Positions 7,559 through 15,095 of a stretch of DNA of 40,078 nucleotides are shown in pieces. Each line of letters starts with the position of its first letter. The stretch's first letter is position 1. Below the pieces are notes generated by a model. The model did not search any database. It saw only the letters and a program-made list of their open reading frames with translations, and was not told the origin of the DNA. Source of the DNA: an uncultured Collinsella sp. Its GTDB lineage: Bacteria; Actinomycetota; Coriobacteriia; Coriobacteriales; Coriobacteriaceae. Location of the stretch: assembly GCA_900541065.1 (NCBI GenBank), contig UQIE01000020.1:1-40078 (forward strand). Direction: 5' to 3'. The translations under genes were made by a program, and so were the position numbers.

Positions 7559-9448
7559 ATGAACGGAGTTTTGCTCATGGTTGTGGCTGCGGCGGTGCTC
7601 GCCTGCGGCTATCTGGGCTACGGCCGCTGGCTGGCCAACAAGTGGGGCGTTGACAAAGAGGCCCTCACGCCGGCCAAGCGCATGAAGGACGGCAAGAGCT
7701 TCTCGCCCGTCTCTGCCTTCACCGCGTTCTCGCACCAGTTCAGCTCGATCTGCGGTGCTGGCCCTGTCACGGGTACGATCGTCGCCATGGCCTTTGGCTG
7801 GCTGCCCGTCGTGCTCTGGGTCCTCGTCGGCGGTATCTTCTTTGGTGCCGTCCACGACTTTGGTGCTCTGTACGCTTCGATGAAGAACAACGGCAAGTCG
7901 CTCGCTCAGCTCATCGAGAAGTACATCGGCAAGACCGGCCGTCGCCTGTTCCTGCTGTTCTGCTGGCTGTTCTGCATCATCGTCATCGCCGCTTTCACCG
8001 ACATGGTCTGCAAGACGTTCATGTTCACCCCGGCCGTTGACGCTTCTGGTGCTGCTACCGGTGCCATCGACTTCACCAAGTCCTATGCCGCCGGCTGCGC
8101 TGGTACCATCTCCATCCTGTTCACCTTCGTCGCTATCGCCTTTGGTTGGGCCCAGAAGAAGTTCAACCTCACCGGTGCTGCCGAGTTCGTCACCGGCGTG
8201 GTCCTCATGGTTCTCATGTTCGCCGTCGGTATGCAGTTCCCGGTCTACCTGGATAAGTTCCAGTGGTTCGCCGTCGTCATGGTCTACCTGGTCTTCGCTG
8301 GCGCTATGCCCATCCAGATGCTCAAGACCCCGCGTGACTACCTCACTTCCATCATGATGATCGTCATGATCGTCTGCGCTGTCCTCGGCATCGTCGTCCT
8401 GGGCGTCAACGGTCAGGCCACTATCACCGCTCCGGTCTTCACCGGCTTCTCCACTGCCTCCGGCATGATGTTCCCGGTCCTGTTCGTCTCCGTCGCTTGC
8501 GGTGCTCTCTCCGGTTTCCACAGCCTCGTTTCTTCCGGCACCTCTTCTAAGCAGGTCGAGAAGGAGCAGGACGCCGTCAAGGTCGGTTACGGCGCCATGA
8601 TCGTCGAGTCCTTCGTCGGCATCCTTGCCATCATCGTCGCCGGCATCATGTTCTCCGACATGAATACCGCCGGTACCGGCGCCCTCAACGCCGGTGTCGC
8701 TTCCACCCCGTTCCAGATCTTCGCCGCTGGCATCTCCCGCGGTATGCAGGCCTTCGGTGTTGACGGCACGCTCGCTACCGTCTTTATGACCATGAACGTC
8801 TCCGCTCTGGCCCTGACCTCGCTCGACGCCGTCGCCCGCATCGCCCGCACTTCGTTCTCCGAGTTCTTTGCCCAGACCAACGATGCCCTGGCCATCGAGT
8901 CCAAGGCCGGCTACATGAAGGTCCTCGGCAACCCCTGGTTCGCCACGGTCGTTACCCTGCTTCCCGGTCTCGCCCTCGCTTTTGGTGGCTATGCCAACAT
9001 CTGGCCGCTCTTTGGTGCTTCCAACCAGCTGCTCGGCGGCATGACCATGATCACCCTCGCCGTGTTCTGCAAGTGTACCGGCCGCAAGGGCTGGATGCTC
9101 TACGTGCCCGTCGTCTTCCTGCTCTGCTGCACCTTCACCTCGCTGGTCCAGAGCGCCATGGGCTGCATGGCCGCTGTCCAGGCTTACGGCTTCTTCGGCA
9201 CCATCCCGGCTACCGCCACCACGGCCGCCGTCTCCGTCGCCGCCACCAAGGGCCTGCAGCTTGTCTTCGCCGTCCTGCTGATGGTCCTGGGCCTCATCGT
9301 CGCCGTCAACTGCCTCAAGGAGCTCTTCGGCAAGGAGGCCGGTTCCATGCCCGACGAGGAGCCCGAGTGGTCCGAGATGGGCAAGGCCGAGTACGGCCGC
9401 GCCGCTGCCGCTGAGGCTCCTGCCGACGCCGAGGCCGCCAAGGCTTAG
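7559..9448 (+). CDS. cstA: CstA-family carbon starvation transporter
   Basis: CstA-family proteins are large inner-membrane carriers; characterised members import pyruvate or peptides. The 629-residue chain is strongly hydrophobic, with many membrane segments. It has the family signature SSICGAGPVTGTIVAM followed by FFGAVHDFGALYAS near residues 65-105, and a charged cytoplasmic C-terminus. AGGAGGAAA precedes the ATG. Codons are almost uniformly C- or G-ending, unlike the housekeeping genes to the left, which points to high expression. It is a single-gene transcript with its own promoter, leader and terminator. The substrate cannot be read from sequence; an Ile/Val-responsive leader would fit peptides or pyruvate, the precursor of valine. 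Confidence 0.9.
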   Translation: MNGVLLMVVAAAVLACGYLGYGRWLANKWGVDKEALTPAKRMKDGKSFSPVSAFTAFSHQFSSICGAGPVTGTIVAMAFGWLPVVLWVLVGGIFFGAVHDFGALYASMKNNGKSLAQLIEKYIGKTGRRLFLLFCWLFCIIVIAAFTDMVCKTFMFTPAVDASGAATGAIDFTKSYAAGCAGTISILFTFVAIAFGWAQKKFNLTGAAEFVTGVVLMVLMFAVGMQFPVYLDKFQWFAVVMVYLVFAGAMPIQMLKTPRDYLTSIMMIVMIVCAVLGIVVLGVNGQATITAPVFTGFSTASGMMFPVLFVSVACGALSGFHSLVSSGTSSKQVEKEQDAVKVGYGAMIVESFVGILAIIVAGIMFSDMNTAGTGALNAGVASTPFQIFAAGISRGMQAFGVDGTLATVFMTMNVSALALTSLDAVARIARTSFSEFFAQTNDALAIESKAGYMKVLGNPWFATVVTLLPGLALAFGGYANIWPLFGASNQLLGGMTMITLAVFCKCTGRKGWMLYVPVVFLLCCTFTSLVQSAMGCMAAVQAYGFFGTIPATATTAAVSVAATKGLQLVFAVLLMVLGLIVAVNCLKELFGKEAGSMPDEEPEWSEMGKAEYGRAAAAEAPADAEAAKA

Positions 9449-9490
9449 TCGACCTGACGAGTTGAACGTCACATCTATATGACTCGGAAA

Positions 9491-9527
9491 GACCGGGTCC
9501 GCGACTTCGCGGGCTCGGTCCTTTTTT
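9491..9527 (+). terminator. cstA terminator
   Basis: A 13-bp GC-rich stem (about 9491-9503 with 9508-9520, one mismatch) closes an ACTT loop and is followed by six T residues (9522-9527). It lies about 40 bases after the cstA stop. Confidence 0.88.
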
Positions 9528-9632
9528 CATGCAAAAGCTGGTGACGCTCGAGTGTTCTCGCAGATGTTTTGCGTGGATAAGGGCGTGCGTTGTACCATAT
9601 AGACGTATATGTGTACATATGAAAGGGGCCCC

Positions 9633-11801
9633 GTGGCCAAGACGGTATATTCCGATAACCAAAATAATGTCGATGCCCTGGCTGAACGTCTGAGCAGCCA
9701 GACGTCGCTTTCTGCCGAGCGTGCCAAGCTGGTTGCCTACGACCTGCTCTGCCGCAAGGCGCTCAAGATTAAGTCGAGTGCGCTGGCGCAGATTTTCCGC
9801 TCCGTCGATAAGGAATGTGACACCAAGGCGATGCGCGATGAGCTTATCGCGGCCAATATTGTGACCAAGATCGAGGGTAGCGGCATTAACGGGCGCCCGG
9901 CGTTCTATACCATCAATGCCGAGATCCGCGATGCCCAGGAGCAGCCTGCCGAGTCCGTCGAGGATTCCGCTGACGTGCCTGCTGTGGAAGAAGTTGCTCC
10001 GCGTGAGCATGTCGATACCGATGAGTTGCTCGATGAGAACGTCGTGCGTGCCTTTACGGCCAAGGCAGGACGCGGCGGTTTTGGCGGGGGTGGCAAGCGC
10101 GATGCGCAGCGCCGCGCCCAGCAGGAGCGCTTCCGTCGCGCCGTCGCTCAAAAGGATGGGGCCGTTACCGAGGTTGTCGAGAACGAGCCCGTCTCCGAGC
10201 CGCAGGAGTCTGTGAAAGAGCAAAAGTCCGCTGAGCCTCAGGACCCCAAGCGTCGCCGCGGTGCGCATTTTAGGGCCGAGCAGCAGGATGTTGTGCGCGA
10301 GGCCGAAGAGACTGCCGAAGTTGCGGACGATTCTGAGAAGCCGGCCAAGAAGGCCTCAGACTCGTGTCGTCCCGGTCGCGGTTTTGCAGGTCGCGCGTAC
10401 CCCGTAAAGCGCCAGGAGAAGGTTAATCAGGTTCCGGAGGTGCGGGCCGAGAAGGCCGTGAAGCCTGCCGAGTCGGGAGTTCGTGAACAGAAGCCTGTTG
10501 ATGAGCAGACTGCGTCCGATACGGAGACCCAGGGCCAGCAACCTGCGGTTGAACAGGCGGGGGAGGGTGCTTCGAGCAAGCCTCGCCGCCGTCGCCATCG
10601 TGGGGGCCGCAGTTCCCATGCCGAGACTGCAGCCGAGAAGACCACGCCGCAGGACGAGGATGCGAAGGTCGAGGTTTCTTCGGGGCAGCCTAAGCGCCAG
10701 CGGGCGAAGGAGAGTAAGTCCGATCGTCCGCAGAAGCAGGCGTCTATGCCGAAGCGCGAGCGCAATTCCCAAGGCGATTCTAAGCGCAAGTCTCAGAAGA
10801 AGCCGGAGTCTGCCGCAGCAGATACTGCTGCCCAGCAGCCCAAGTCGGCCGTTCACGGCGAGGTCTCGGCGTTTGCCCTTGCCCGCGTTTTAGGCAGGCA
10901 GCTGCTCAAAGTTGTCCCTACGCCCACGGCGCTCTCTAAGATCAAGGAGCAGCAGACTCAAATTGTTAAGGTCGAGGGCAAGGACGGCAAAAAGGCTCCG
11001 CAGCGCACTCAGCACAACGAGATGTCCAACCGCAAGATTGCCGAGGAAATTGCGATCATCCAGGCTTGGATTGAGCAGAATCGCGGTGCCGACACGCCGG
11101 TCGCTTCGCGTCGCCAGCGCGCCTACCAGATTTTTAACGATGAGAAGGCCTTTGACGGCAAGCACGGCGAGCGCCTGATTCGGCGTATGACCGAAAAAGG
11201 TATCAGCATGCAGGCGATTAAGGTCGCCCCCAACCGCCCCGTGCACTTTACGGGTTTCTTTACGCTGGGCGCCGACAAGCCGTTCATTATGGTCGAGAAC
11301 CTAGACACCTATGACGAAATCGTCAAGCTCCTGCGCGGCCGCAAGCACGCCAAGCTTTTTGGCACCAAGGTGGGCGGCGTGATCTTTGGCGGTGGCTGCA
11401 AGGCGAGCGTTTCGCACGCACTGGATGATTATCTGGCCGAGATCGGCTATCGCTTTAACTATGTCTACTACGTGGGCGACATCGACCGAGAGGGTGCGCG
11501 CATTGTCGAGCAGACCCGTAACGCCAATGTGGTAGAGATTCGCCTGCATGCCGGTATGTATCGCGCCATGCTTGCCGAGCACAAGCGTCGCGTGAAGGCC
11601 GGCGGAGAGTGCGAACCCGCAGCTGCCAACCAGGGTGTGCCGCAGAACCTGGCGGCGACGATCAAGGATCTGCCCATGGTCACGCGCGTGCAGTTCCGCA
11701 ACGTGCTGCGCGAGGGCGGACGCATTCCACAGGAGATTCTGATGACCGCCGACTATCGGGATGGCGACTCGGGAAGCTTCGACCGCATGCTGAACAATTA
11801 G
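9633..11801 (+). CDS. Protein with JetD/DUF2220-like Toprim C-terminal domain and long disordered middle
   Basis: This 722-residue protein has three parts. Residues 1-110 look like a compact helical, possibly winged-helix, domain. Residues ~110-420 are low-complexity and rich in Glu, Lys, Arg, Pro and Ala, including a basic PRRRRHRGG patch, and are probably disordered. Residues ~450-690 resemble the C-terminal domain of JetD (DUF2220): MVENLDT supplies a Glu (E555), then GGVIFGGG, then YYVGDIDREG supplies the DxD (D616, D618) of a Toprim metal site. JetD is the nuclease of the Wadjet plasmid-defence system, but no jetA, jetB or jetC lies here. A GTG start at 9633 is preferred because GAAAGGGG precedes it; an ATG eight codons upstream has no such site. 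It may be a DNA- or RNA-acting enzyme; the function is unproven. Confidence 0.6.
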   Translation: MAKTVYSDNQNNVDALAERLSSQTSLSAERAKLVAYDLLCRKALKIKSSALAQIFRSVDKECDTKAMRDELIAANIVTKIEGSGINGRPAFYTINAEIRDAQEQPAESVEDSADVPAVEEVAPREHVDTDELLDENVVRAFTAKAGRGGFGGGGKRDAQRRAQQERFRRAVAQKDGAVTEVVENEPVSEPQESVKEQKSAEPQDPKRRRGAHFRAEQQDVVREAEETAEVADDSEKPAKKASDSCRPGRGFAGRAYPVKRQEKVNQVPEVRAEKAVKPAESGVREQKPVDEQTASDTETQGQQPAVEQAGEGASSKPRRRRHRGGRSSHAETAAEKTTPQDEDAKVEVSSGQPKRQRAKESKSDRPQKQASMPKRERNSQGDSKRKSQKKPESAAADTAAQQPKSAVHGEVSAFALARVLGRQLLKVVPTPTALSKIKEQQTQIVKVEGKDGKKAPQRTQHNEMSNRKIAEEIAIIQAWIEQNRGADTPVASRRQRAYQIFNDEKAFDGKHGERLIRRMTEKGISMQAIKVAPNRPVHFTGFFTLGADKPFIMVENLDTYDEIVKLLRGRKHAKLFGTKVGGVIFGGGCKASVSHALDDYLAEIGYRFNYVYYVGDIDREGARIVEQTRNANVVEIRLHAGMYRAMLAEHKRRVKAGGECEPAAANQGVPQNLAATIKDLPMVTRVQFRNVLREGGRIPQEILMTADYRDGDSGSFDRMLNN

Positions 11802-11803
11802 TT

Positions 11804-11825
11804 CCGCCGTTCTACCGAACGGCGG
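11804..11825 (+). terminator. Hairpin after the JetD-like gene
   Basis: A perfect 9-bp stem, CCGCCGTTC with GAACGGCGG, closes a TACC loop two bases after the stop codon. The following TCCTCTC is pyrimidine-rich but not a T run, so it is a weak terminator at best. Confidence 0.55.
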
Positions 11826-11840
11826 TCCTCTCGACGCTGC

Positions 11841-11940
11841 GAGGGGCCCTGGCACGGCAATCTGACGTTCAACTTCGGCGGCGCGACCAGAAGGTCGGCG
11901 CCGCCTTGTTTCACGTCACCTTGCCATGCCAGGGCCCCTC
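11841..11940. repeat. Nested 100-bp cruciform element
   Basis: Three arm pairs are nested. The outer 20-bp arms (11841-11860 with 11921-11940) differ at one base. Inside, TGACGT (11863-11868) pairs with ACGTCA (11913-11918). The innermost 12-bp arm (11877-11888) pairs with 11893-11905, with one bulged G, around an AGAA loop. There is no coding potential. It may be a MITE-like or folded-RNA element; it lies directly before copy B of the dispersed repeat. Confidence 0.75.
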
Positions 11941-11968
11941 TCGCTGTCACGTCCAAAACATCGGGGCT

Positions 11969-12006
11969 AGTGGCCTCCTGTTCGTGCGGAACTCGCGATA
12001 AACCTA
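11969..12006 (+). repeat. Dispersed structured intergenic repeat, copy B (truncated)
   Basis: Only the 3' half of the repeat is recognisable here: AGTGGCCTCC followed by CGTGCGGAACTCGCGATAAA, matching copy A almost exactly. The 5' half seen in copies A and C is absent, and its place is taken by the nested cruciform. The rest of the gap up to 12139 shows no gene. Confidence 0.65.
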
Positions 12007-12139
12007 AGCTGGTGCCCCCGCTCTCCCGGGGCCTGTGGCTACTTGGTTGTCGCAAGCGGCTCGCTTTTCGGAACTGGGCTGATGATTTCTAGATGTAAGG
12101 CGCTCTTGGTCCTAACGGGCCTGGGGTGCCTATCTTTTG

Positions 12140-12242
12140 GAGGTAGATTTTTGGGACATGCCTGAAAATCTACCTCAAACTTCTAGTGTAGGACGAGAAG
12201 TTGTAGCTGAAACTTCTCTTGTAGGACGAGAAGTTATATACT
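12140..12242 (+). promoter_or_regulatory. Three phased dyads and promoter upstream of the AAA ATPase
   Basis: Two near-identical 25-bp units (12178-12202 and 12211-12235) each read AACTTCT-N11-AGAAGTT and start 33 bp apart, about three helical turns. They share TGTAGGACG in the centre. A third dyad just upstream pairs GAGGTAGATTTT (12140-12151) with AAAATCTACCTC (12165-12176), and its centre is 32 bp away. A -10-like TATACT (12237-12242) abuts the last unit. The layout suggests cooperative binding of a regulator on one face of the DNA. Confidence 0.6.
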
Positions 12243-12265
12243 CAAGATGTTGAAAGGAGAGCATT

Positions 12266-13636
12266 ATGGCGCCTACAGCGTTGGGTATTGCAGAGATTGT
12301 TGCCGAGGCCCGTTCCTTTGAGATTCCTCACGTCGTGCATCGAGACGATGCCATCAGTGATCTTCCTGAGCCAAAGCCGTTCAATCTTGTCCATATCATC
12401 ACGGGTATCAGGCGCTGCGGCAAAACGTTCTATGCGTTTCAATGGATTCGTCGCCTTATCGATCGCGGTGTCGATGCCGAGCGTATCTTCTATTTCAATT
12501 TTGCTGATGACCGTCTTCGACCGGCGCCGGACACGCTCATGAGCGACATTTTGGAAGAGTATTGGCGGCAGGTTCCCTCAGCGCGAACGAAAGGCTGTTA
12601 TCTCTTTCTGGATGAGGTGCAGGAGACCGATGGCTGGCAGGGCGTTTGTCAGCGTTTGGCGGAGCACGAGAGCGTAACGCTTGTTATCACCGGATCGTCC
12701 TCAAAACTATCTGCCGATGAAATAGCGACGCAGTTTCGCGGTCGCTCGCAAGAGCACGCTATGCATCCGCTTTCATTCCGCGAGTATTGTGCGTTTCATC
12801 ACATTGAAACGCCGGATATGTCTACTAGTGCTGGGGCTCCAGCTGTTTCTCCGCAGCGGCGAACTGATCTGGAATCGGCATATGACCGTTATCTCATAGA
12901 GGGTGGCTTTCCTGGGGTTCAGGAGCTTGATGCCGGTTCGCGTATTCAGATGCTTCAAGCCTATTTGCGAGATGTTGTTGCACGAGACATTCTCGAGCGG
13001 AGCGGGCGCACGGATATCGCTCTTGCCAACCAAGTAGGGCTCTTCTGCCTTCGAAACACGGGTTGCGACCTTTCGGTTAACAGTTTGTTGGAAGCCTTAA
13101 AGTCTGTCGGATATCGAGCGTCATGGGAAAAAACAAACGAACTCGTTCGTTTATTCCAGCAGGCTCATCTCATTGGATTACTTCCGGAGTATTCAACTTC
13201 TTTGGCTCCTAAGACAACGACAACAGACAAGGTCTATGCCGTCGACCAGGGGATGGCATATGCAACATCGCGTGCTAATCAGCAGGATATAGGAAAGCGT
13301 TTGGAGACTGCGATTTATGCTGAACTCATGCGCCGTACGGCAAACGGCCGGTTGGAAACGGTGACTTCATTTACGGCTCCAACGCAAGCACGAGAAAAAG
13401 TTGATTTCTTGGTCGGCGACGCTTTGGCATCGGAACCATACGCGCTTTACCAGGTGACAGTCGATATGACGGCAGAGAAAACGCGCAGGCGTGAAGTTGG
13501 TTCCCTTGAGGTTGCTATGGTAAAAACCGGTATCAAGGATGCCAATATCATCACGCTGCGCGAGGCGACCCAGATCAAAACGGAGCATGGCGTCATCGAG
13601 GTTATTCCCGCATGGAAATGGTCGCTTGGTCTGTAA
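12266..13636 (+). CDS. AAA family ATPase with DUF4143-type C-terminus
   Basis: This 456-residue protein has a Walker A motif GIRRCGKT (47-54) and a Walker B motif LFLDEVQ (113-119), typical of the AAA_14/DUF4143 family found widely in bacteria and archaea. The C-terminal half (about 200-456) carries conserved features of the family, including a VDFLVGD segment reminiscent of nuclease folds. The family's biological role is unsettled; some members have been linked to mobile or defence DNA. AAGGAG precedes the ATG. Codon use is more mixed and more AT-rich than in neighbouring genes, and the gene stands alone between repeats and a tRNA, so acquisition by transfer is plausible. Confidence 0.85.
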   Translation: MAPTALGIAEIVAEARSFEIPHVVHRDDAISDLPEPKPFNLVHIITGIRRCGKTFYAFQWIRRLIDRGVDAERIFYFNFADDRLRPAPDTLMSDILEEYWRQVPSARTKGCYLFLDEVQETDGWQGVCQRLAEHESVTLVITGSSSKLSADEIATQFRGRSQEHAMHPLSFREYCAFHHIETPDMSTSAGAPAVSPQRRTDLESAYDRYLIEGGFPGVQELDAGSRIQMLQAYLRDVVARDILERSGRTDIALANQVGLFCLRNTGCDLSVNSLLEALKSVGYRASWEKTNELVRLFQQAHLIGLLPEYSTSLAPKTTTTDKVYAVDQGMAYATSRANQQDIGKRLETAIYAELMRRTANGRLETVTSFTAPTQAREKVDFLVGDALASEPYALYQVTVDMTAEKTRRREVGSLEVAMVKTGIKDANIITLREATQIKTEHGVIEVIPAWKWSLGL

Positions 13637-13897
13637 TGCTACGCCGGCCCGCCGGGGCCGCACGGCACCATGTTGATGACCGGCGCTTTAGGAACGTCCC
13701 TAAGTGCCGGTTTGGCTGGTAAGTCGAGATGTGGGGAGCCCGTTGCTGGTATGGGACGGAGGGATTCCGCGTCCGCCTGGTCGGCGGCCGCGCTCCGCTG
13801 CGTCGCTTCGCTCCTTGCGTGCTGCGCTGGAAAACGCTTCGCGTTTCCTCAGCTCCGCACCCTTGCGGGTTCGAATCCCTCTGCTTGCCCACAAGAA
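13637..13897. other. Intergenic tract with tRNA-derived fragments
   Basis: No credible gene is seen here. The hairpin at about 13678-13709 (ACCGGCGCTTTAGG with CCTAAGTGCCGGT) may end the ATPase transcript. TGGGACGGAGGGATTC (13752-13767) is an exact copy of the 3' end of the tRNA-Gln gene as seen on the + strand at 13943-13958, 191 bp away. At 13866-13880 the reverse complement of the tRNA T-arm (GGGTTCGAATCCCTC) also appears. No complete tRNA fold could be drawn from these. They look like remnants of integration or rearrangement at the tRNA. Confidence 0.5.
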
Positions 13898-13929
13898 AGC
13901 GCCCTGGGCCGTTATGGGCTCAGGGCGCT
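13898..13929 (-). terminator. Terminator of the tRNA-Gln transcript
   Basis: A 13-bp stem (AGCGCCCTGGGCC with GGCTCAGGGCGCT, one wobble pair) lies ten bases beyond the CCA end of the tRNA. On the - strand it is followed by TTCTTGT, a weak T tract; on the + strand by CAATTTT. It may work in both directions. Confidence 0.6.
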
Positions 13930-13938
13930 CAATTTTAA

Positions 13939-14013
13939 TGGCTGGGACGGAGGGATTCGAACCCCCAACAGCCGGCACCAAAAACCGGAGTTCTACCGTT
14001 GAACTACGTCCCA
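13939..14013 (-). tRNA. tRNA-Gln (anticodon UUG)
   Basis: The - strand folds into a cloverleaf of 75 bases including an encoded CCA. The acceptor pairs TGGGACG with CGTCCCA, with discriminator G. The D arm is GTTCAACGGTAGAAC. The anticodon stem CCGGT/GCCGG encloses TTTTGGT with anticodon TTG at 13979-13981, reading CAA and CAG. The T arm contains GGTTCGAATCC. It follows the peptidoglycan-binding gene on the same strand by 38 bases and may be co-transcribed with it. Confidence 0.93.
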
Positions 14014-14051
14014 ATGTGTGGCGTTGCCCAAAAGCAACTCGTTTAGTTTAC

Positions 14052-14957
14052 CTAATCTGCGAGGGCATCGCAAACGCCATCGAGCAGGCGTACGGCGAGT
14101 GTCTGCGCGTCGCTGGCCGTGAAGGTGCCGTTGTAGCGCGTCATGCCCGTGAGCTCAATGCGAATGCGAGCCGGCTTCTGCTGCGCGGCGACATTGGCGG
14201 TGCGGATGCGCTGGGCCAGGTTGTGGCACTCGGCGAGGGCGATCGTGGCGCGCGGCGCTGCATCTGCGGGCAGCTCATCGCTTGCGATCTCGAGCACCAG
14301 GTCAACGTCGGTTGGGACCTCGGAGTCGCAGAGCATCATGCCGCTGTTGTCGGTCGTTGCCGTGGCGATATTCCACATGCGCGACGCAACGCTGCGTGCG
14401 ATGGGGTCCTCGCCGATAACGGCAATCTGGAAGCGCTCGAGCACGTTGGCGGCGCGAGCAAAACCGATACGGGACTCGGCTTCGGTGACCGAGGGCTTGC
14501 CCTCCCACACATGGTGCAGGCGGTTGATGTAGGCGTAGGTGTCCTGGAAGGCCATGCCGTCGGCAAACAGGCCGACATTTTCCTGGAACTGCTGCAGGGC
14601 GGCCTCGGTATGCGGACCAAAGTAGCCGTCGTCTTCGCCACAGGCAAAGCCCAAAACGTTGAGAGCGCGCTGCAGGGCCTGCACATCGGCGCCATGGAAA
14701 TTGGGCATGCGCAGATAGAGAGTGCGGTCGCCCAGCTTATACGAAGCGTCTACAAGGGCGCTCCAGCAGGGGATATCGACGGCATGACCGGCAGCAAGGC
14801 CGCTGTCGAGCCTGAAGGTGCTGACGGCCTGCTCAGTGGTGGCTCCAAAGTACTTGTCGGTGACTTCGGCGGCATCAATCGTGTAGCCGAGCTGCAGGAG
14901 ACGAGACTGCACGTCCTCGACGGCTGCTCCTTGCATGCCCGTTGTAATAGGTTCCAT
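14052..14957 (-). CDS. Peptidoglycan-binding protein with amidase-like C-terminus
   Basis: Two tandem peptidoglycan-binding type 1 repeats are visible: about residues 5-65 (GAAVEDVQSRLLQLGY...DKYFGATTEQAVSTF) and about 80-140 (ADVQALQRALNVLGF...DGYFGPHTEAALQQF). The last ~140 residues show the alternating hydrophobic pattern of an Amidase_3-like fold, but I could not find the zinc-binding His and Glu residues, so it may be inactive. No signal peptide is seen, so how it would reach the wall is unclear. AAAGGGG lies eight bases before the ATG. At 301 residues it may be a cell-wall binding or regulatory protein rather than a hydrolase. Confidence 0.75.
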   Translation of the reverse strand: MEPITTGMQGAAVEDVQSRLLQLGYTIDAAEVTDKYFGATTEQAVSTFRLDSGLAAGHAVDIPCWSALVDASYKLGDRTLYLRMPNFHGADVQALQRALNVLGFACGEDDGYFGPHTEAALQQFQENVGLFADGMAFQDTYAYINRLHHVWEGKPSVTEAESRIGFARAANVLERFQIAVIGEDPIARSVASRMWNIATATTDNSGMMLCDSEVPTDVDLVLEIASDELPADAAPRATIALAECHNLAQRIRTANVAAQQKPARIRIELTGMTRYNGTFTASDAQTLAVRLLDGVCDALAD

Positions 14958-15095
14958 GAACGAACCCCTTTCGGCGTACCATTCGTACTATTTGAGCGTC
15001 TGTCGGATAGACAACGCAAAGGGATGCATAAACATGCACTCAACAGTGTAGCAAGTTGTGCCTAAATACGCTGCTGACAGGTTTTATAACCCCCG

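Noticed and set aside
7400..9472. 690-codon open frame on the - strand, rich in Gly, Glu and Asp
   Set aside because: It is antisense to cstA and to its leader. Low-complexity acidic composition is typical of the reverse frame of a hydrophobic, C-ending-codon gene.
9633..11801. Wadjet plasmid-defence system
   Set aside because: Only a JetD-like domain is present; no jetA, jetB or jetC (MukBEF-like) genes flank it, so calling the full system is unsupported.
11802..12140. Retron or reverse-transcriptase-associated RNA
   Set aside because: The long foldback suggested an msr/msd-type RNA, but there is no reverse transcriptase gene in the window.
13752..13890. A second tRNA gene on the + strand
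   Set aside because: A T-arm-like GGGTTCGAATCCC is present, but the T stem has a mismatch and no acceptor, D or anticodon arm could be paired with it.
13704..15065. 453-codon open frame on the + strand
   Set aside because: It spans the antisense of tRNA-Gln and of the peptidoglycan-binding gene, so it cannot be a real protein gene in this context.
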